Shown: one piece after another, positions 1-9,422 of the stretch
Position numbering within the stretch: position 1 is the first letter of the stretch
Layout of the letters: each line of letters opens with the position of its first letter
Source: Nostoc sp. MG11
Lineage (GTDB): Bacteria; Cyanobacteriota; Cyanobacteriia; Cyanobacteriales; Nostocaceae
Direction: 5' to 3'
Assembly (NCBI RefSeq): GCF_014904695.1
Contig: NZ_JACXXN010000009.1
Coordinates: forward strand, 162,677 to 226,676
DNA: 64,000 nucleotides
The notes under the pieces: generated by a model
What the model was told of the DNA's origin: nothing
The model's input: the letters and a program-made list of their open reading frames with translations, nothing else
Databases searched by the model: none
Position numbers and translations under genes: made by a program

Positions 1-65
1 TTTATGCCAATGATGGCTATTTCATCGTTATCATCAAAGTTATTAAATTCCTGAGAATTATTCAT
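1..65 (-). CDS. Polyketide synthase, N-terminal fragment (runs off the window)
   Basis: Only the first 21 codons lie in the window. The reading frame starts with ATG at 65 and reads MNNSQEF..., reaching the sequence EIAIIGI just before the edge. That is the first beta strand of a ketosynthase domain and matches the starts of the three complete PKS genes in this window (GLEIAIIGM, GSEIAIIGL, QGIAIIGM). It lies 34 bases downstream of the decarboxylase gene on the same strand, so it belongs to the same operon. Everything beyond the first KS strand, including any release domain, is outside the window. The fragment is short, so the call rests on this motif and on context. Confidence 0.75.
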   Translation of the reverse strand, partial: MNNSQEFNNFDDNDEIAIIGI

Positions 66-99
66 AGGAAAAATACCTAAATACAGTTATTTACAGCAA

Positions 100-1776
100 T
101 TATGCTAGGCTCTGAGTAGCTTCTAAAGAATCTGATATTGATAAATCTAAAGCAATCTGAATTTGGTCATTCAGTACTGCATCAATATCATCTTTAGTCG
201 TGAGCGGATTGGCGATTACTGCACGCAGCGCCGTAACTGAAATTTCTTTTTCTAAACAGGTAATTGTTTTTGTCGTCCGTGAGATAAAAGTACGACCAGC
301 TTGACGTTGAGTTTTTTGCAGACGCTCATTGAATATATTGATTTGTTGATTATCAGTTTCGGTTAACTGCTTTTTAACTGCAAGTTCTCTGAAAGATTCC
401 GGGATGTAGCGATAAAGAAGGAGATTTATATCTGGTTGAGATAGTAATTCAAATTCGGACATGGTAGTGATTTGAGCAGCCATATATTGTGTCTTTTCAA
501 TACCTGCATCAATCAAAAATTCATAACCTTTAAGTCCTATCAGATGTAGCCCAGCATGTAAAAATAATGCCATACCAGATCGAGAACCTTCTAAAGCGCG
601 TTTACCTAAATCGAATGAACCCTTACGCATGGTGTAGCTAGCGTTTTTTTCAATGGATGAAGCTAAGTACGGTTCGCGCATGAATACCATACCAATACCC
701 ATAGGTAAATACAGCTGTTTATGTCCATCAATGGTGACTGAATCAGCGTGTTCAATACCAACAAGCTTTTGTCGATGTTGTTCGGAAAATATTAATGGCC
801 CACCCCAAGCTGCATCTACGTGAAAATGGACATTTGCAGCTTGGGCAATCTCTGCTATGTCTGAAAGTGAGTCTATATTACCAGAATCCGTAGTACCAGC
901 AACGCCTGCGATCGCAATAATATGCAGATTTTTGGCATGACAATCTGCAACAGTCTGACGTAAAGCTGGTAAGTCCACTTGGTTATTACCATTAGTAGGA
1001 ATTTTTATTAAACCATTTGTACCTATACCTAATAAATCTGCGGCTTTATCAAAAGAATAATGCATCAATTCAGAGCCAATTACCACCGCTCCTTGATAAC
1101 CATAGTAATCTAAAGCTGCTGCTAAACCTTCTTTCTCTACACCAGCAAAATTATTTTTTGCACCCAAGGACTTGTTACGGGCGCACCATAGTGCGATAAT
1201 GTTTGCTGCTGTACCTCCAGAAACCAATATACCTAAAGTGCTTTGGCTATTTTGGATATGTTCGCTATAAAATTCATCAGAAAAGTCATAAATCAATCTA
1301 TGCATCATTGCCAAAGCCTGACGTTCATAAGGGCTAAAAGCTTTGGCTGTTTCTATTTTGACAACATTTTGGTTCATTGCTGTCATTAGTTTAGCGATCG
1401 GTCGCACAAAACAAGGCAGTGCAGAGGTCATGTGACCGATAAATCGTGGTGAAGATGTATGTATTGAATGATTAATAACATTATTTGCTAAATAATCAAG
1501 GTAGCTATCAAAATTAGCAGGATTAATGGGAACTTGACTATCACCAAAGGTTTCTACCAAGTCATTAAAATTAATATCCGAGTTAGTGTTAATTGCACTT
1601 AAGAAATCATCAACCAAAGTGTCAGTTTTAACACCCATCTTCGACTCTACAGATAAGTTATTAGATGGTGCAAATAATTGCATAACTTCATTTGCAACTG
1701 CATACTGTGGTGTTAGCTCATTCTCAAAGAAGAAATTTTGCTTATTTTTTTCTTGTCTTTGCTGACTTAATGCCAT
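100..1776 (-). CDS. PanP-like PLP-dependent decarboxylase (probably aspartate 1-decarboxylase)
   Basis: Group II PLP-dependent decarboxylase of 558 residues. The HVDAAWGGP segment binds the cofactor and DGHKQL carries the PLP lysine, near residue 352. The stretches HTSSPRFIGHMTSALP, KIETAKAFSPYERQ and LEGSRSGMA are, from memory, typical of the PanP family, which makes beta-alanine from aspartate in Vibrio and relatives. The product would be beta-alanine; a diaminobutyrate decarboxylase making 1,3-diaminopropane is the main alternative, because a diaminobutyrate aminotransferase sits in the same operon. The gene lies between two PKS genes, which argues for supply of a building block rather than primary pantothenate metabolism. 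A GGGAGT ribosome-binding site precedes the ATG at 1776. The family assignment is fairly secure, the substrate is inferred. Confidence 0.75.
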   Translation of the reverse strand: MALSQQRQEKNKQNFFFENELTPQYAVANEVMQLFAPSNNLSVESKMGVKTDTLVDDFLSAINTNSDINFNDLVETFGDSQVPINPANFDSYLDYLANNVINHSIHTSSPRFIGHMTSALPCFVRPIAKLMTAMNQNVVKIETAKAFSPYERQALAMMHRLIYDFSDEFYSEHIQNSQSTLGILVSGGTAANIIALWCARNKSLGAKNNFAGVEKEGLAAALDYYGYQGAVVIGSELMHYSFDKAADLLGIGTNGLIKIPTNGNNQVDLPALRQTVADCHAKNLHIIAIAGVAGTTDSGNIDSLSDIAEIAQAANVHFHVDAAWGGPLIFSEQHRQKLVGIEHADSVTIDGHKQLYLPMGIGMVFMREPYLASSIEKNASYTMRKGSFDLGKRALEGSRSGMALFLHAGLHLIGLKGYEFLIDAGIEKTQYMAAQITTMSEFELLSQPDINLLLYRYIPESFRELAVKKQLTETDNQQINIFNERLQKTQRQAGRTFISRTTKTITCLEKEISVTALRAVIANPLTTKDDIDAVLNDQIQIALDLSISDSLEATQSLA

Positions 1777-1851
1777 TTTATACTCCCGAATATATCTTAG
1801 CTATTAATTGCCTTGCTGCTAATTACCACCAACAATACTAGATTTAAGCAA

Positions 1852-1908
1852 GTTTGTAGTAATGACTTTATTCATTATTTTCTAAGCCCTAAAGTGCTTA
1901 CTACAAAC
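1852..1908. repeat. Dispersed inverted repeat between decarboxylase and PKS genes
   Basis: Two 19-base arms (1852-1870 and 1890-1908) are inverted copies differing at two positions: GTTTGTAGTAATGACTTTA against GTTTGTAGTAAGCACTTTA. The spacer is 19 bases. A related GTTTGTAGTAAGGACTTTAG copy occurs near 58413. It lies in the 152-base gap between the PKS and the decarboxylase, the widest gap in the operon, and could act as an attenuating hairpin or processing site; that role is inferred. Confidence 0.7.
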
Positions 1909-1928
1909 CCTTCACTAGCTTTGAAAAG

Positions 1929-4900
1929 TTATGATGTTCTTCGATGATTTTGCCTAGCTTGTTTACGGCGCTTAATTGAGGCAGATCTCGTCTGAGTCCG
2001 GTAAGAATCTTTTTGCAAATAAGCTTGTTCATCGCTACTTAAAAATTCAGACAACGAACTGATAGTTGGTCTTTCGTAAATACTGATTATCGGAATATGG
2101 GCATTTAGTTCTTTTTGAAGCTGTGAGATTATCTCAATACCAATTAGAGAACTACCTCCCAAATCAAAAAAGTTATCATAAATACCAATCTTTTCAATTC
2201 CCAGAACTTTTTGCCAAGTTTTAGCAACTATTTGCTCTACATTGTTGCTAGCTGGGACATACTCACTTTGTAGGTTTGCTCTTGAATGGAGCGATAAACT
2301 ATCTCGATTATTTGATAATTCCTTGTTTCGTAAAAAGTTTCGTTTTATCCATTGCTCAATTCTTGGTTGTAATTCTCCCGCAGAAACAACAATTTGAGGA
2401 GTTTTAGTTATGGATAATACACGGCTAAAGACTTCTATCCCTTCTTGCCATGTCATGCGTAATTTTTCTAACGCTACTCCCACGGTCAGATCTTCCATGT
2501 CGTTTTCTTGAGATTGCCAGGTATCCCAGTTCACACTAATACAAGGAAAGTTTATCTGGTTGTGCTTGTGAGCGTAAGCATCCATAAAAATGTTAGCAGC
2601 AGAATAGGAAGTTAATCCTAAACCTCCTAAAACAGATGATGAGGAAGATGTGAATAAACAAAAATCTAACTTTTGACCTTGCAAAACTTTTTCTAATACA
2701 AATAGTCCATCTACTTTGGGATGAAATTGTGATTGACTTTGAGTTTTAGAACTTTCTTCAATAGTGTAATAGGCATCGTCATTAATTCCCGCTGCGTGAA
2801 TTACACCATGAATTTCACCAAAGCGTTCATTCACTAATGCTATAGCTTGTTGCATTTGTTGTTCATTAGCTACATCAGCTGCGATCGCCTGAACTTCAGC
2901 ACCCAATTCCTCAAGTATCATCACTTTTTTAAGCTTCTGGCTAACTTCATCAGATTCATCATGAGTGAGTAGCCATTCAAACCATTTATGTCTTTCTGGT
3001 ATGCCTTTTCTGCCGATCAAAATTAACTTAGCCTGCATTGTTTTTGCTAAGTATTCTGACATTGCTAAACCAATGCGACCAAGCCCACCAGTAATTAAAT
3101 AAACACCTCCTTTTCTTAACTTAGTTTTGTTGGTAATGCCTTCATCTAAATGTACGGCTTCATAAGTTTTAACCCAGCGATGATTGCCACGATAAGCAAT
3201 TAAGTTATCAGTTATTGGTGCTGTAAATTCTGTAAGCAGTGAGTCTATGAGTGTTTGTGATGGCTTAGTTCCATTTAGCAGAACGATATCAAAGCAACAG
3301 CAAGTTATGTTGAGATATTCTTGTGGAATTACATTGCATGCGCCTAATATAGTTGCTTTCTCAGGACATAAATTCTCGCTACCAGTTATATCATGTAAAT
3401 TACTAGTAACAACCATCAGCTTCATTGGCTCAATTATATTCTGTTTTGCCAATGCTTGTGTCAAAAATAGCAGACTATAAAAACCAAGATTTTGACAATC
3501 TTCAAAAAACTGATGTTGTGTTTGTGGTTCTAGCTGTTGACTAGGTAAGATATCGTCAGGGGTAACGCTCCAAAAATGTGCAAGATGCCATCCAGTACAA
3601 TTCTGTTCTTGTAGTGCTCGCAGCAAGGCATCATAGTTATCCCTTTGTTGGGGATTAATTGTATATGTGTAGTCACTAAGTTTTGCAAATCTATCTGCAA
3701 CTCTAACGACAATCAAATCATGACCTTGTTGTTTGAGTCGTTCGATAATTTCTGATCCAACTCCATAGTTATCGACAAACACTAACCAGCGTGATTGTTC
3801 TACCAATTTGTCTTGTTGGAAAAACTCAAGTGGTGTAGATTCTTTCCAACGAGGAACGTAGAACCAGTCAGCAATATCTGGCTTTTTATCTAAAGTTTTT
3901 GCCGACATCATGGCCAAGGTCGCATTTCGATTTACCTCAATCCAGTAACGCTGGCGCTCAAAAGGATAAGTAGGTAAGGGTATGCGATGACGCCTTTCGT
4001 CTACATAAAAACCCGACCAATCAATTTGAATTCCTACTAACCAAAGTCTACCCAAGGTGTTAAGTAAAAATTCTACATCTGATTGTTGCTCTTGAGGATG
4101 TCGTATGGAGGTTAGTGCTATGAGTTTATCTGTTTGATGTTGTTTAGCCAAACTACTTAGTGTGCGTCCTGGCCCAACTTCCAACAGTATTGGTTCTGGC
4201 TGGAGGAGTAATTCAGCGATTCCTAAACTGAAGCGTACTGGTTCCCTTAAATGTCTAGCCCAATAGTTAGGATCTGTTGCTTCGGCTGCGGTAATCCAAG
4301 TTCCGCTGACATTAGAAATAAACGGAATTTTTGGGCAATTGAGTTTTACTTTTTGTAATGACTGGATGAATGTCTCAATGATGGGTTCCATCATTAGAGA
4401 ATGAAAGGCATGAGAAGTATGCAAACGCCTACAATTTACACCGATTTGTTGTAGCTTCTGTTGCGATTTCTCTATTGCTTCTTTTGAACCAGACACCACA
4501 CAGGAAGAAGGTGCATTACTCGCAGCTAGAGATATTTCCTTTTCTAGTAGTTGTTGTACCTCTTGTTCTGGAAGCTGAACTGAGAGCATAGCACCACTAG
4601 GTAACTGCTGCATGAGTTTTCCTCGCATTGCAACGATCGCCAGGGCATCTTCTAAAGAAAAAACTCCAGCTATAGTTGCAGCTACATACTCCCCTATACT
4701 GTGACCAATCATCATTTCAGGGTACACACCCCATGCCATCCACAACTGAGTTAGAGCATATTCAATCACAAATAATGCTGGTTGAGTAATTGCTGTTTGC
4801 TGTAACTTTTGTGTTGCTGTTAAAGCTGTTTCGGCGCTGGGATAGAGAACTGTATGTAGGTCTAATTCTAAGTAAGGTTTGAGTAGTTCGCAGCAGTAAT

Positions 4901-6581
4901 CAACTTGCTTTCTAAATACGCTTTCACTCTCGTATAATTCTCGACCCATATTTACATATTGCGAACCTTGTCCAGAAAACATAAATACAATCGGGCGATT
5001 ACAAGGTTCTTGGTAATGGGTGAAAGCTCTTTGAGGGTCTTGCAATGCATTAATTGCATCTTCTTGGTTTTGGCAAACTACCATTCGGCGATGGTTTAAA
5101 GTCCACCGACCTAATTGTAAGGTATGAGCAACATCAGCAAGGTTTAAATCTGGATTTTTTTGTAGGTAATTAACTAGATTTTCTGTAGCAGTTTCTAGTG
5201 CTGTATTCGTCTTTGTCGAAAGTAATAATAATTGCCAAGTTCGAGAAGGGCTAGAGGATTTAATTACCAGAGCTTCTTCTAAAATCACATGGGCATTTGT
5301 CCCACCAAAGCCAAAGGAACTAACACCCGCACGGCGAGGAGTGCCGTTAGTTTTCCACTCAGATAGTGTGTTGTTGACATAAAACGGACTATTAGCGAAA
5401 TCAATTTGGGGCGATGGTTCTTCAAAGTTCAAACTAGGGGGAATTTGTTGATGTTTTAGGGCTAGTACGGTTTTAATCAAACCTGCGACACCAGCAGTTG
5501 AATCTAAATGCCCAATGTTGGTTTTTACAGAACCAATGCCACAAAATCCCTTGTTTTGAGTTTTAGTACGAAAAGCTTGTGTTAAGGCAGCAATTTCGAC
5601 GGGATCACCTAAAGAAGTCCCGGTTCCATGCGCTTCAATGTAGCTAATGGTATCAGGTTCGACCTCAGCCATAACCTGAGCGGCTCTAATTACTTTGGCT
5701 TGACCATCGACGCTGGGTGCTGTGTAGCTAACTTTGTTTGACCCATCGTTATTAATCGCAGAGCCCTTGATAATAGCATGGATGCAGTCTCCATCTGCGA
5801 TCGCTTCTTCTAAACGCTTTAAAACTACAAGACCTAAACCCCTTCCTTTTACTGTTCCCGCAGCCTTAGCATCAAAAGCACGGCAATGTCCATCAGGAGA
5901 TTCAATACCTCCCTCTTGATACAAATAACCATCTGCTGTGGATATTGAAACTCCTCCTGCTAAAGCAATATCACACTCACCACTGAGCAGACTTTGGCAG
6001 GCTAAATGTACAGCAACTAATGAGCTTGAGCAAGTAGTTTGAACCGCATAACTTGGCCCTTGCAAATTTAATTTGTAAGAAGCAAGTGTCGTAACATAAT
6101 CTGGAGAAGTTCCCTTTTCTATCTGCTTATCACCCACAGAGGCTATCAGATCATAATTAGAATAAATGTTAAGTAGATAACTGCCAAAACTTGTTCCAGC
6201 GTAGACCCCAATAGGTTTTCTATAGATATCTGAACTATAGCCAGCATCCTCAAGTGCTTTCCATGAATACTCTAAGAAAAAACGGAGTGAAGGATCCATC
6301 ACTTCAGCTTCTCTGGGGCTGATGTCAAAAAATGAAGCATCAAATAAGTCTATATCTGCGACTACACCCTCTGCTTTAACATAATTGATATCGCTCAATA
6401 AAGCCGCATCTACACCTAAATCTTTTAATTCTTGGTCACTAAATCTATGTATTGATTCTACCCCGTCTCGGATATTTTGCCAAAACTGCTCAATATTATC
6501 AGCATCAGGAAAACAGCCACTCATGCCAATAATAGCTATTTCCAAACCATTTTTATTACTTAAATATTCTGAGTCTTCCAT
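1929..6581 (-). CDS. Type I PKS module KS-AT-KR-ACP
   Basis: A single elongation module of 1550 residues. The KS has its active cysteine near residue 182 in TTCSSS (usually TACSTS), with EAHGTGT and KTNIGHLD holding the two histidines. The AT has GHSIGEY (serine near 626) and HAFH, the pattern of malonyl-CoA-specific domains. The KR has the Rossmann loop TGGLGRIG near 1165 and the catalytic tyrosine in TSYSAAN; HAAGINDD resembles the LDD element of B-type KRs. The ACP attaches phosphopantetheine at GGSSL, near 1477. No E, DH, ER or TE domain is present, unlike the two longer PKS genes upstream in the operon. It should add one reduced malonate unit after the Dab-type NRPS module, which ends 24 bases upstream. 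A basic tail (KRRKQARQNHRR) at the C terminus may be a docking element. Confidence 0.93.
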   Translation of the reverse strand: MEDSEYLSNKNGLEIAIIGMSGCFPDADNIEQFWQNIRDGVESIHRFSDQELKDLGVDAALLSDINYVKAEGVVADIDLFDASFFDISPREAEVMDPSLRFFLEYSWKALEDAGYSSDIYRKPIGVYAGTSFGSYLLNIYSNYDLIASVGDKQIEKGTSPDYVTTLASYKLNLQGPSYAVQTTCSSSLVAVHLACQSLLSGECDIALAGGVSISTADGYLYQEGGIESPDGHCRAFDAKAAGTVKGRGLGLVVLKRLEEAIADGDCIHAIIKGSAINNDGSNKVSYTAPSVDGQAKVIRAAQVMAEVEPDTISYIEAHGTGTSLGDPVEIAALTQAFRTKTQNKGFCGIGSVKTNIGHLDSTAGVAGLIKTVLALKHQQIPPSLNFEEPSPQIDFANSPFYVNNTLSEWKTNGTPRRAGVSSFGFGGTNAHVILEEALVIKSSSPSRTWQLLLLSTKTNTALETATENLVNYLQKNPDLNLADVAHTLQLGRWTLNHRRMVVCQNQEDAINALQDPQRAFTHYQEPCNRPIVFMFSGQGSQYVNMGRELYESESVFRKQVDYCCELLKPYLELDLHTVLYPSAETALTATQKLQQTAITQPALFVIEYALTQLWMAWGVYPEMMIGHSIGEYVAATIAGVFSLEDALAIVAMRGKLMQQLPSGAMLSVQLPEQEVQQLLEKEISLAASNAPSSCVVSGSKEAIEKSQQKLQQIGVNCRRLHTSHAFHSLMMEPIIETFIQSLQKVKLNCPKIPFISNVSGTWITAAEATDPNYWARHLREPVRFSLGIAELLLQPEPILLEVGPGRTLSSLAKQHQTDKLIALTSIRHPQEQQSDVEFLLNTLGRLWLVGIQIDWSGFYVDERRHRIPLPTYPFERQRYWIEVNRNATLAMMSAKTLDKKPDIADWFYVPRWKESTPLEFFQQDKLVEQSRWLVFVDNYGVGSEIIERLKQQGHDLIVVRVADRFAKLSDYTYTINPQQRDNYDALLRALQEQNCTGWHLAHFWSVTPDDILPSQQLEPQTQHQFFEDCQNLGFYSLLFLTQALAKQNIIEPMKLMVVTSNLHDITGSENLCPEKATILGACNVIPQEYLNITCCCFDIVLLNGTKPSQTLIDSLLTEFTAPITDNLIAYRGNHRWVKTYEAVHLDEGITNKTKLRKGGVYLITGGLGRIGLAMSEYLAKTMQAKLILIGRKGIPERHKWFEWLLTHDESDEVSQKLKKVMILEELGAEVQAIAADVANEQQMQQAIALVNERFGEIHGVIHAAGINDDAYYTIEESSKTQSQSQFHPKVDGLFVLEKVLQGQKLDFCLFTSSSSSVLGGLGLTSYSAANIFMDAYAHKHNQINFPCISVNWDTWQSQENDMEDLTVGVALEKLRMTWQEGIEVFSRVLSITKTPQIVVSAGELQPRIEQWIKRNFLRNKELSNNRDSLSLHSRANLQSEYVPASNNVEQIVAKTWQKVLGIEKIGIYDNFFDLGGSSLIGIEIISQLQKELNAHIPIISIYERPTISSLSEFLSSDEQAYLQKDSYRTQTRSASIKRRKQARQNHRRTS

Positions 6582-6605
6582 AAGTAATTTTAACTCTTGA
6601 AACTG

Positions 6606-9368
6606 TTAAACATTCTGTTGTCTTTTTTGTAAAAAGCGTTGTTTTAATCGTGCTTTACCAGCTTCTAACTGTTCATTTAATTCATTGCTTTGATTTGCAA
6701 AGCTATCATCATCCTCTTGATTTAAATACCGTGATATTGAACTAATTGTTGGATATTTAAATAGGTCAGTTATTACTAAGTCCGATTTAAAGAGTTCCCG
6801 CAATTTGCTGTAAACCTGAAGCACATTTAGCGAATGACCACCAAGGTCAAAAAAGTTATCTTGAATGCCGACTTTATCCACCTTAAGTATTTTTTGCCAA
6901 ATGTCAGCAATTGCATGTTCCATCTCATTTCGCGGTAATACGTAAGTTGTTTCTAATTTCGGGCGAAGATTATCTGGTTTGGGCAGAGCTTTACGGTCTA
7001 CCTTACCGCTAGGTGCTAGTGGTAAATTTTCTAGCATCACAAATGCAGAAGGTAACATGTGGTCAGGTAACTTTTCTTTTAAGAAGCTACGCAATTCACT
7101 AATAGTAGGAACTGCTTGTGTCTTAGCAACAACATAGGCAACTAATTGTAAGTTACCTGGTTCATCCTGATGAACCACGACTACATTTTCACGTACATTC
7201 GGATGCTGACCCAGAAATGTTTCAATTTCCCCAAGTTCAACCCGGAAGCCACGAATCTTCACTTGATGGTCAATACGTCCGAGAAATTCCATATTTCCAT
7301 CAGGAAGCCATCTTCCTAAATCTCCAGTTTTATAAATTAAATCTTCACGATTTTCTGGTAAATTCTGACTAACATCTGTGAACAGATTGGGAACAAAGCT
7401 TAAATTAGTTTTTTCGGGATTTTTCCAATATCCATCACCTACACCAATTCCTGATACACAAATTTCTCCAGGAACACCAATAGGTAATAGTTGCATTTCC
7501 TCATCTAGAATATAGAGATTTAAGTTGGCTAATGGTTTACCAATTGGAACTGCTCGCTGATTTTCTGGCAAAGGCTTGTTAACAATAAACTGGGTAATAT
7601 CATCAGCAGCCTCGGTAGGGCCATAAGCGTTAACAATTTTGATTTCGGGATATATCTGGAGCCACTTATTTACCCAATTTACCGATACTGGTTCCCCTAC
7701 AACCATCATCCATTTTAAATCAGGCAATTCTCTTTCATGAATCGCTAGCTGAGAAGTATATTCCAGTAAGCCGCCAAATAATGCTGGTACTAATTCAACA
7801 ACTGTAATTTTTTGTGATTTCAGTGCCTTAAATAGTTTATCAGGAATAGCAACAGTTTCTATATCTACAATTACTGTTTTTCCACCTATTAAAAGTGGTG
7901 CTAAAAATTGCCATACAGAAATATCCGTTGAAGAAGGAGCGCTTTGGAGAAAACAAAACTCCTGCGTTAACTCCAACTCATCAAATTGGGCATAAATATG
8001 ATTAATTGCACCATCATGCCTGACAATTGCCCCCTTTGGTAGCCCTGTAGACCCGGAAGTATAAAGCATATAAGCTGGGTCAACAGCATCATTAATATGT
8101 TCTAAGTTCTCATTAGGCAACTGTTCAAAATCAAATCGACTATATATTTTTAATTTTGTTTGTTTGGCAAGTAGTGTATTCTCATGAGCAATGCGATCTA
8201 AACAAATAACAAATGATAGCTGTGAACAGCCTTCTACTAATTCGGATAAAACATTAAATAGCGAAAAATCTGTTAATAGAAATCTAACTTCGCTATTAGA
8301 TAGCATATATTTAATTCGATTTGGTGGGTAAGTACTATCAATAGGTACATAAGCACCACCTGCTTTATATATAGCAAGAATAGCAATCAAAAAATTAATA
8401 TCGCGGTCTTTAAAAATACCTACAAATTCTCCTTTAACGACTCCTAACTTACGCAAGATTCCAGCTAGCTGGTTAGCTTTTTGATTGAGTTCCTGATACG
8501 TCAGTTTAGTTTGTTGATGAATGACAGCAATATTATTTGGAGTTTGAGATACTTGCTTTTCAAATAAACTATTTATTGTTTGTTCAACTGGATAATTTTT
8601 AATATTGTTATTAAATTGTTTTAATAACTGTTGTTTATCAAACTCTTTTAAGAAAATAGTATCTAATATTTTAGTATTGACGTTATTTATAACATTTTCA
8701 ATAACATTAGTATAATATCTACCCATCAACTTTATATTTTCACATTGAAATAAATCTTGTTTATAGTCTATATCAGCACTAATATTTTCACCGTTAACTG
8801 TAAAAGAAATTGTGATGTCATTATTGAGTTGATTTAAATCACTTTTGAGATGAATATTTTCTAAACAAACTACTATGTCAAAAATTTGATGGCGATTGGG
8901 ACTTGTTGGTAACTCCAATAAATCAATTAGTTCATCAAAATTGTAATTCTGATGGGTATAAGCTGCGATCGCGGCATCTTTGACTTGAAGAAGAAAATCT
9001 TTGAATGAAAGTTGAGGTGTGACTTGAGTACGCAAAGGAATAACTTTAGTATTTACGCAATCTATACCAATATCCTCATATACTGGTATTCCGACAATAA
9101 CATCATTATTTCTAGTATATTTTTGTAGCAATATATTCAATGCAGATACAAGTATCAAGTAAATCGAAAAATCAGAACCTTTAGCTAGCTTAATGATTGC
9201 TTGAGATAAATCATTTGATAAATCAAAACTCAGAGATTTGTTTTTACCACTAGATAACGAAGGTCTGACATAATCCAGCATCAGATTTGTTTCTGGTAGT
9301 TCTCCCGATAGTTTATTTATCCAATAAATTTTTTGAGAAAATAAATCATTCGATAGATATATACCCAT
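6606..9368 (-). CDS. NRPS module with partial C domain, A (Dab-like code) and PCP
   Basis: A 920-residue protein. Residues 1-260 align only with the C-terminal lobe of a condensation domain; the half with HHxxxDG is missing. The A domain follows (YTSGSTGLPKG near 437, APSGKVDRKAL at its end), then a PCP with GGHSL near 845. Aligning by eye to GrsA-PheA, the ten specificity residues read D-I-W-E-M-V-A-D-D-K, close to codes reported for 2,4-diaminobutyrate in Pseudomonas siderophore and syringomycin-type synthetases. The adjacent EctB-type aminotransferase would supply that amino acid. The start at 9368 is supported by a good AAGGAGAG ribosome-binding site, so the truncation is unlikely to be a mis-called start. 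Condensation is probably done in trans by the free-standing C protein encoded upstream. Confidence 0.9.
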   Translation of the reverse strand: MGIYLSNDLFSQKIYWINKLSGELPETNLMLDYVRPSLSSGKNKSLSFDLSNDLSQAIIKLAKGSDFSIYLILVSALNILLQKYTRNNDVIVGIPVYEDIGIDCVNTKVIPLRTQVTPQLSFKDFLLQVKDAAIAAYTHQNYNFDELIDLLELPTSPNRHQIFDIVVCLENIHLKSDLNQLNNDITISFTVNGENISADIDYKQDLFQCENIKLMGRYYTNVIENVINNVNTKILDTIFLKEFDKQQLLKQFNNNIKNYPVEQTINSLFEKQVSQTPNNIAVIHQQTKLTYQELNQKANQLAGILRKLGVVKGEFVGIFKDRDINFLIAILAIYKAGGAYVPIDSTYPPNRIKYMLSNSEVRFLLTDFSLFNVLSELVEGCSQLSFVICLDRIAHENTLLAKQTKLKIYSRFDFEQLPNENLEHINDAVDPAYMLYTSGSTGLPKGAIVRHDGAINHIYAQFDELELTQEFCFLQSAPSSTDISVWQFLAPLLIGGKTVIVDIETVAIPDKLFKALKSQKITVVELVPALFGGLLEYTSQLAIHERELPDLKWMMVVGEPVSVNWVNKWLQIYPEIKIVNAYGPTEAADDITQFIVNKPLPENQRAVPIGKPLANLNLYILDEEMQLLPIGVPGEICVSGIGVGDGYWKNPEKTNLSFVPNLFTDVSQNLPENREDLIYKTGDLGRWLPDGNMEFLGRIDHQVKIRGFRVELGEIETFLGQHPNVRENVVVVHQDEPGNLQLVAYVVAKTQAVPTISELRSFLKEKLPDHMLPSAFVMLENLPLAPSGKVDRKALPKPDNLRPKLETTYVLPRNEMEHAIADIWQKILKVDKVGIQDNFFDLGGHSLNVLQVYSKLRELFKSDLVITDLFKYPTISSISRYLNQEDDDSFANQSNELNEQLEAGKARLKQRFLQKRQQNV

Positions 9369-9372
9369 AGTT

Positions 9373-9380
9373 CTCTCCTT
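9373..9380 (-). promoter_or_regulatory. Ribosome-binding site fixing the start of the half-C NRPS
   Basis: AAGGAGAG on the minus strand, four bases before the ATG at 9368. It is one of the strongest Shine-Dalgarno matches in the window and shows that the NRPS really begins inside what would be a condensation domain. Confidence 0.7.
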
Positions 9381-9422
9381 ATGACCAATTGCTTACCGAG
9401 TTATCAATACTAGTATGTCAAT

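Noticed and set aside
1929..6581. Dehydratase or enoylreductase between AT and KR in the PKS genes
   Set aside because: The stretch before each KR has no DH HxxxGxxxxP motif or ER nucleotide-binding motif; it is the usual KR structural subdomain, so no double bond reduction is predicted.
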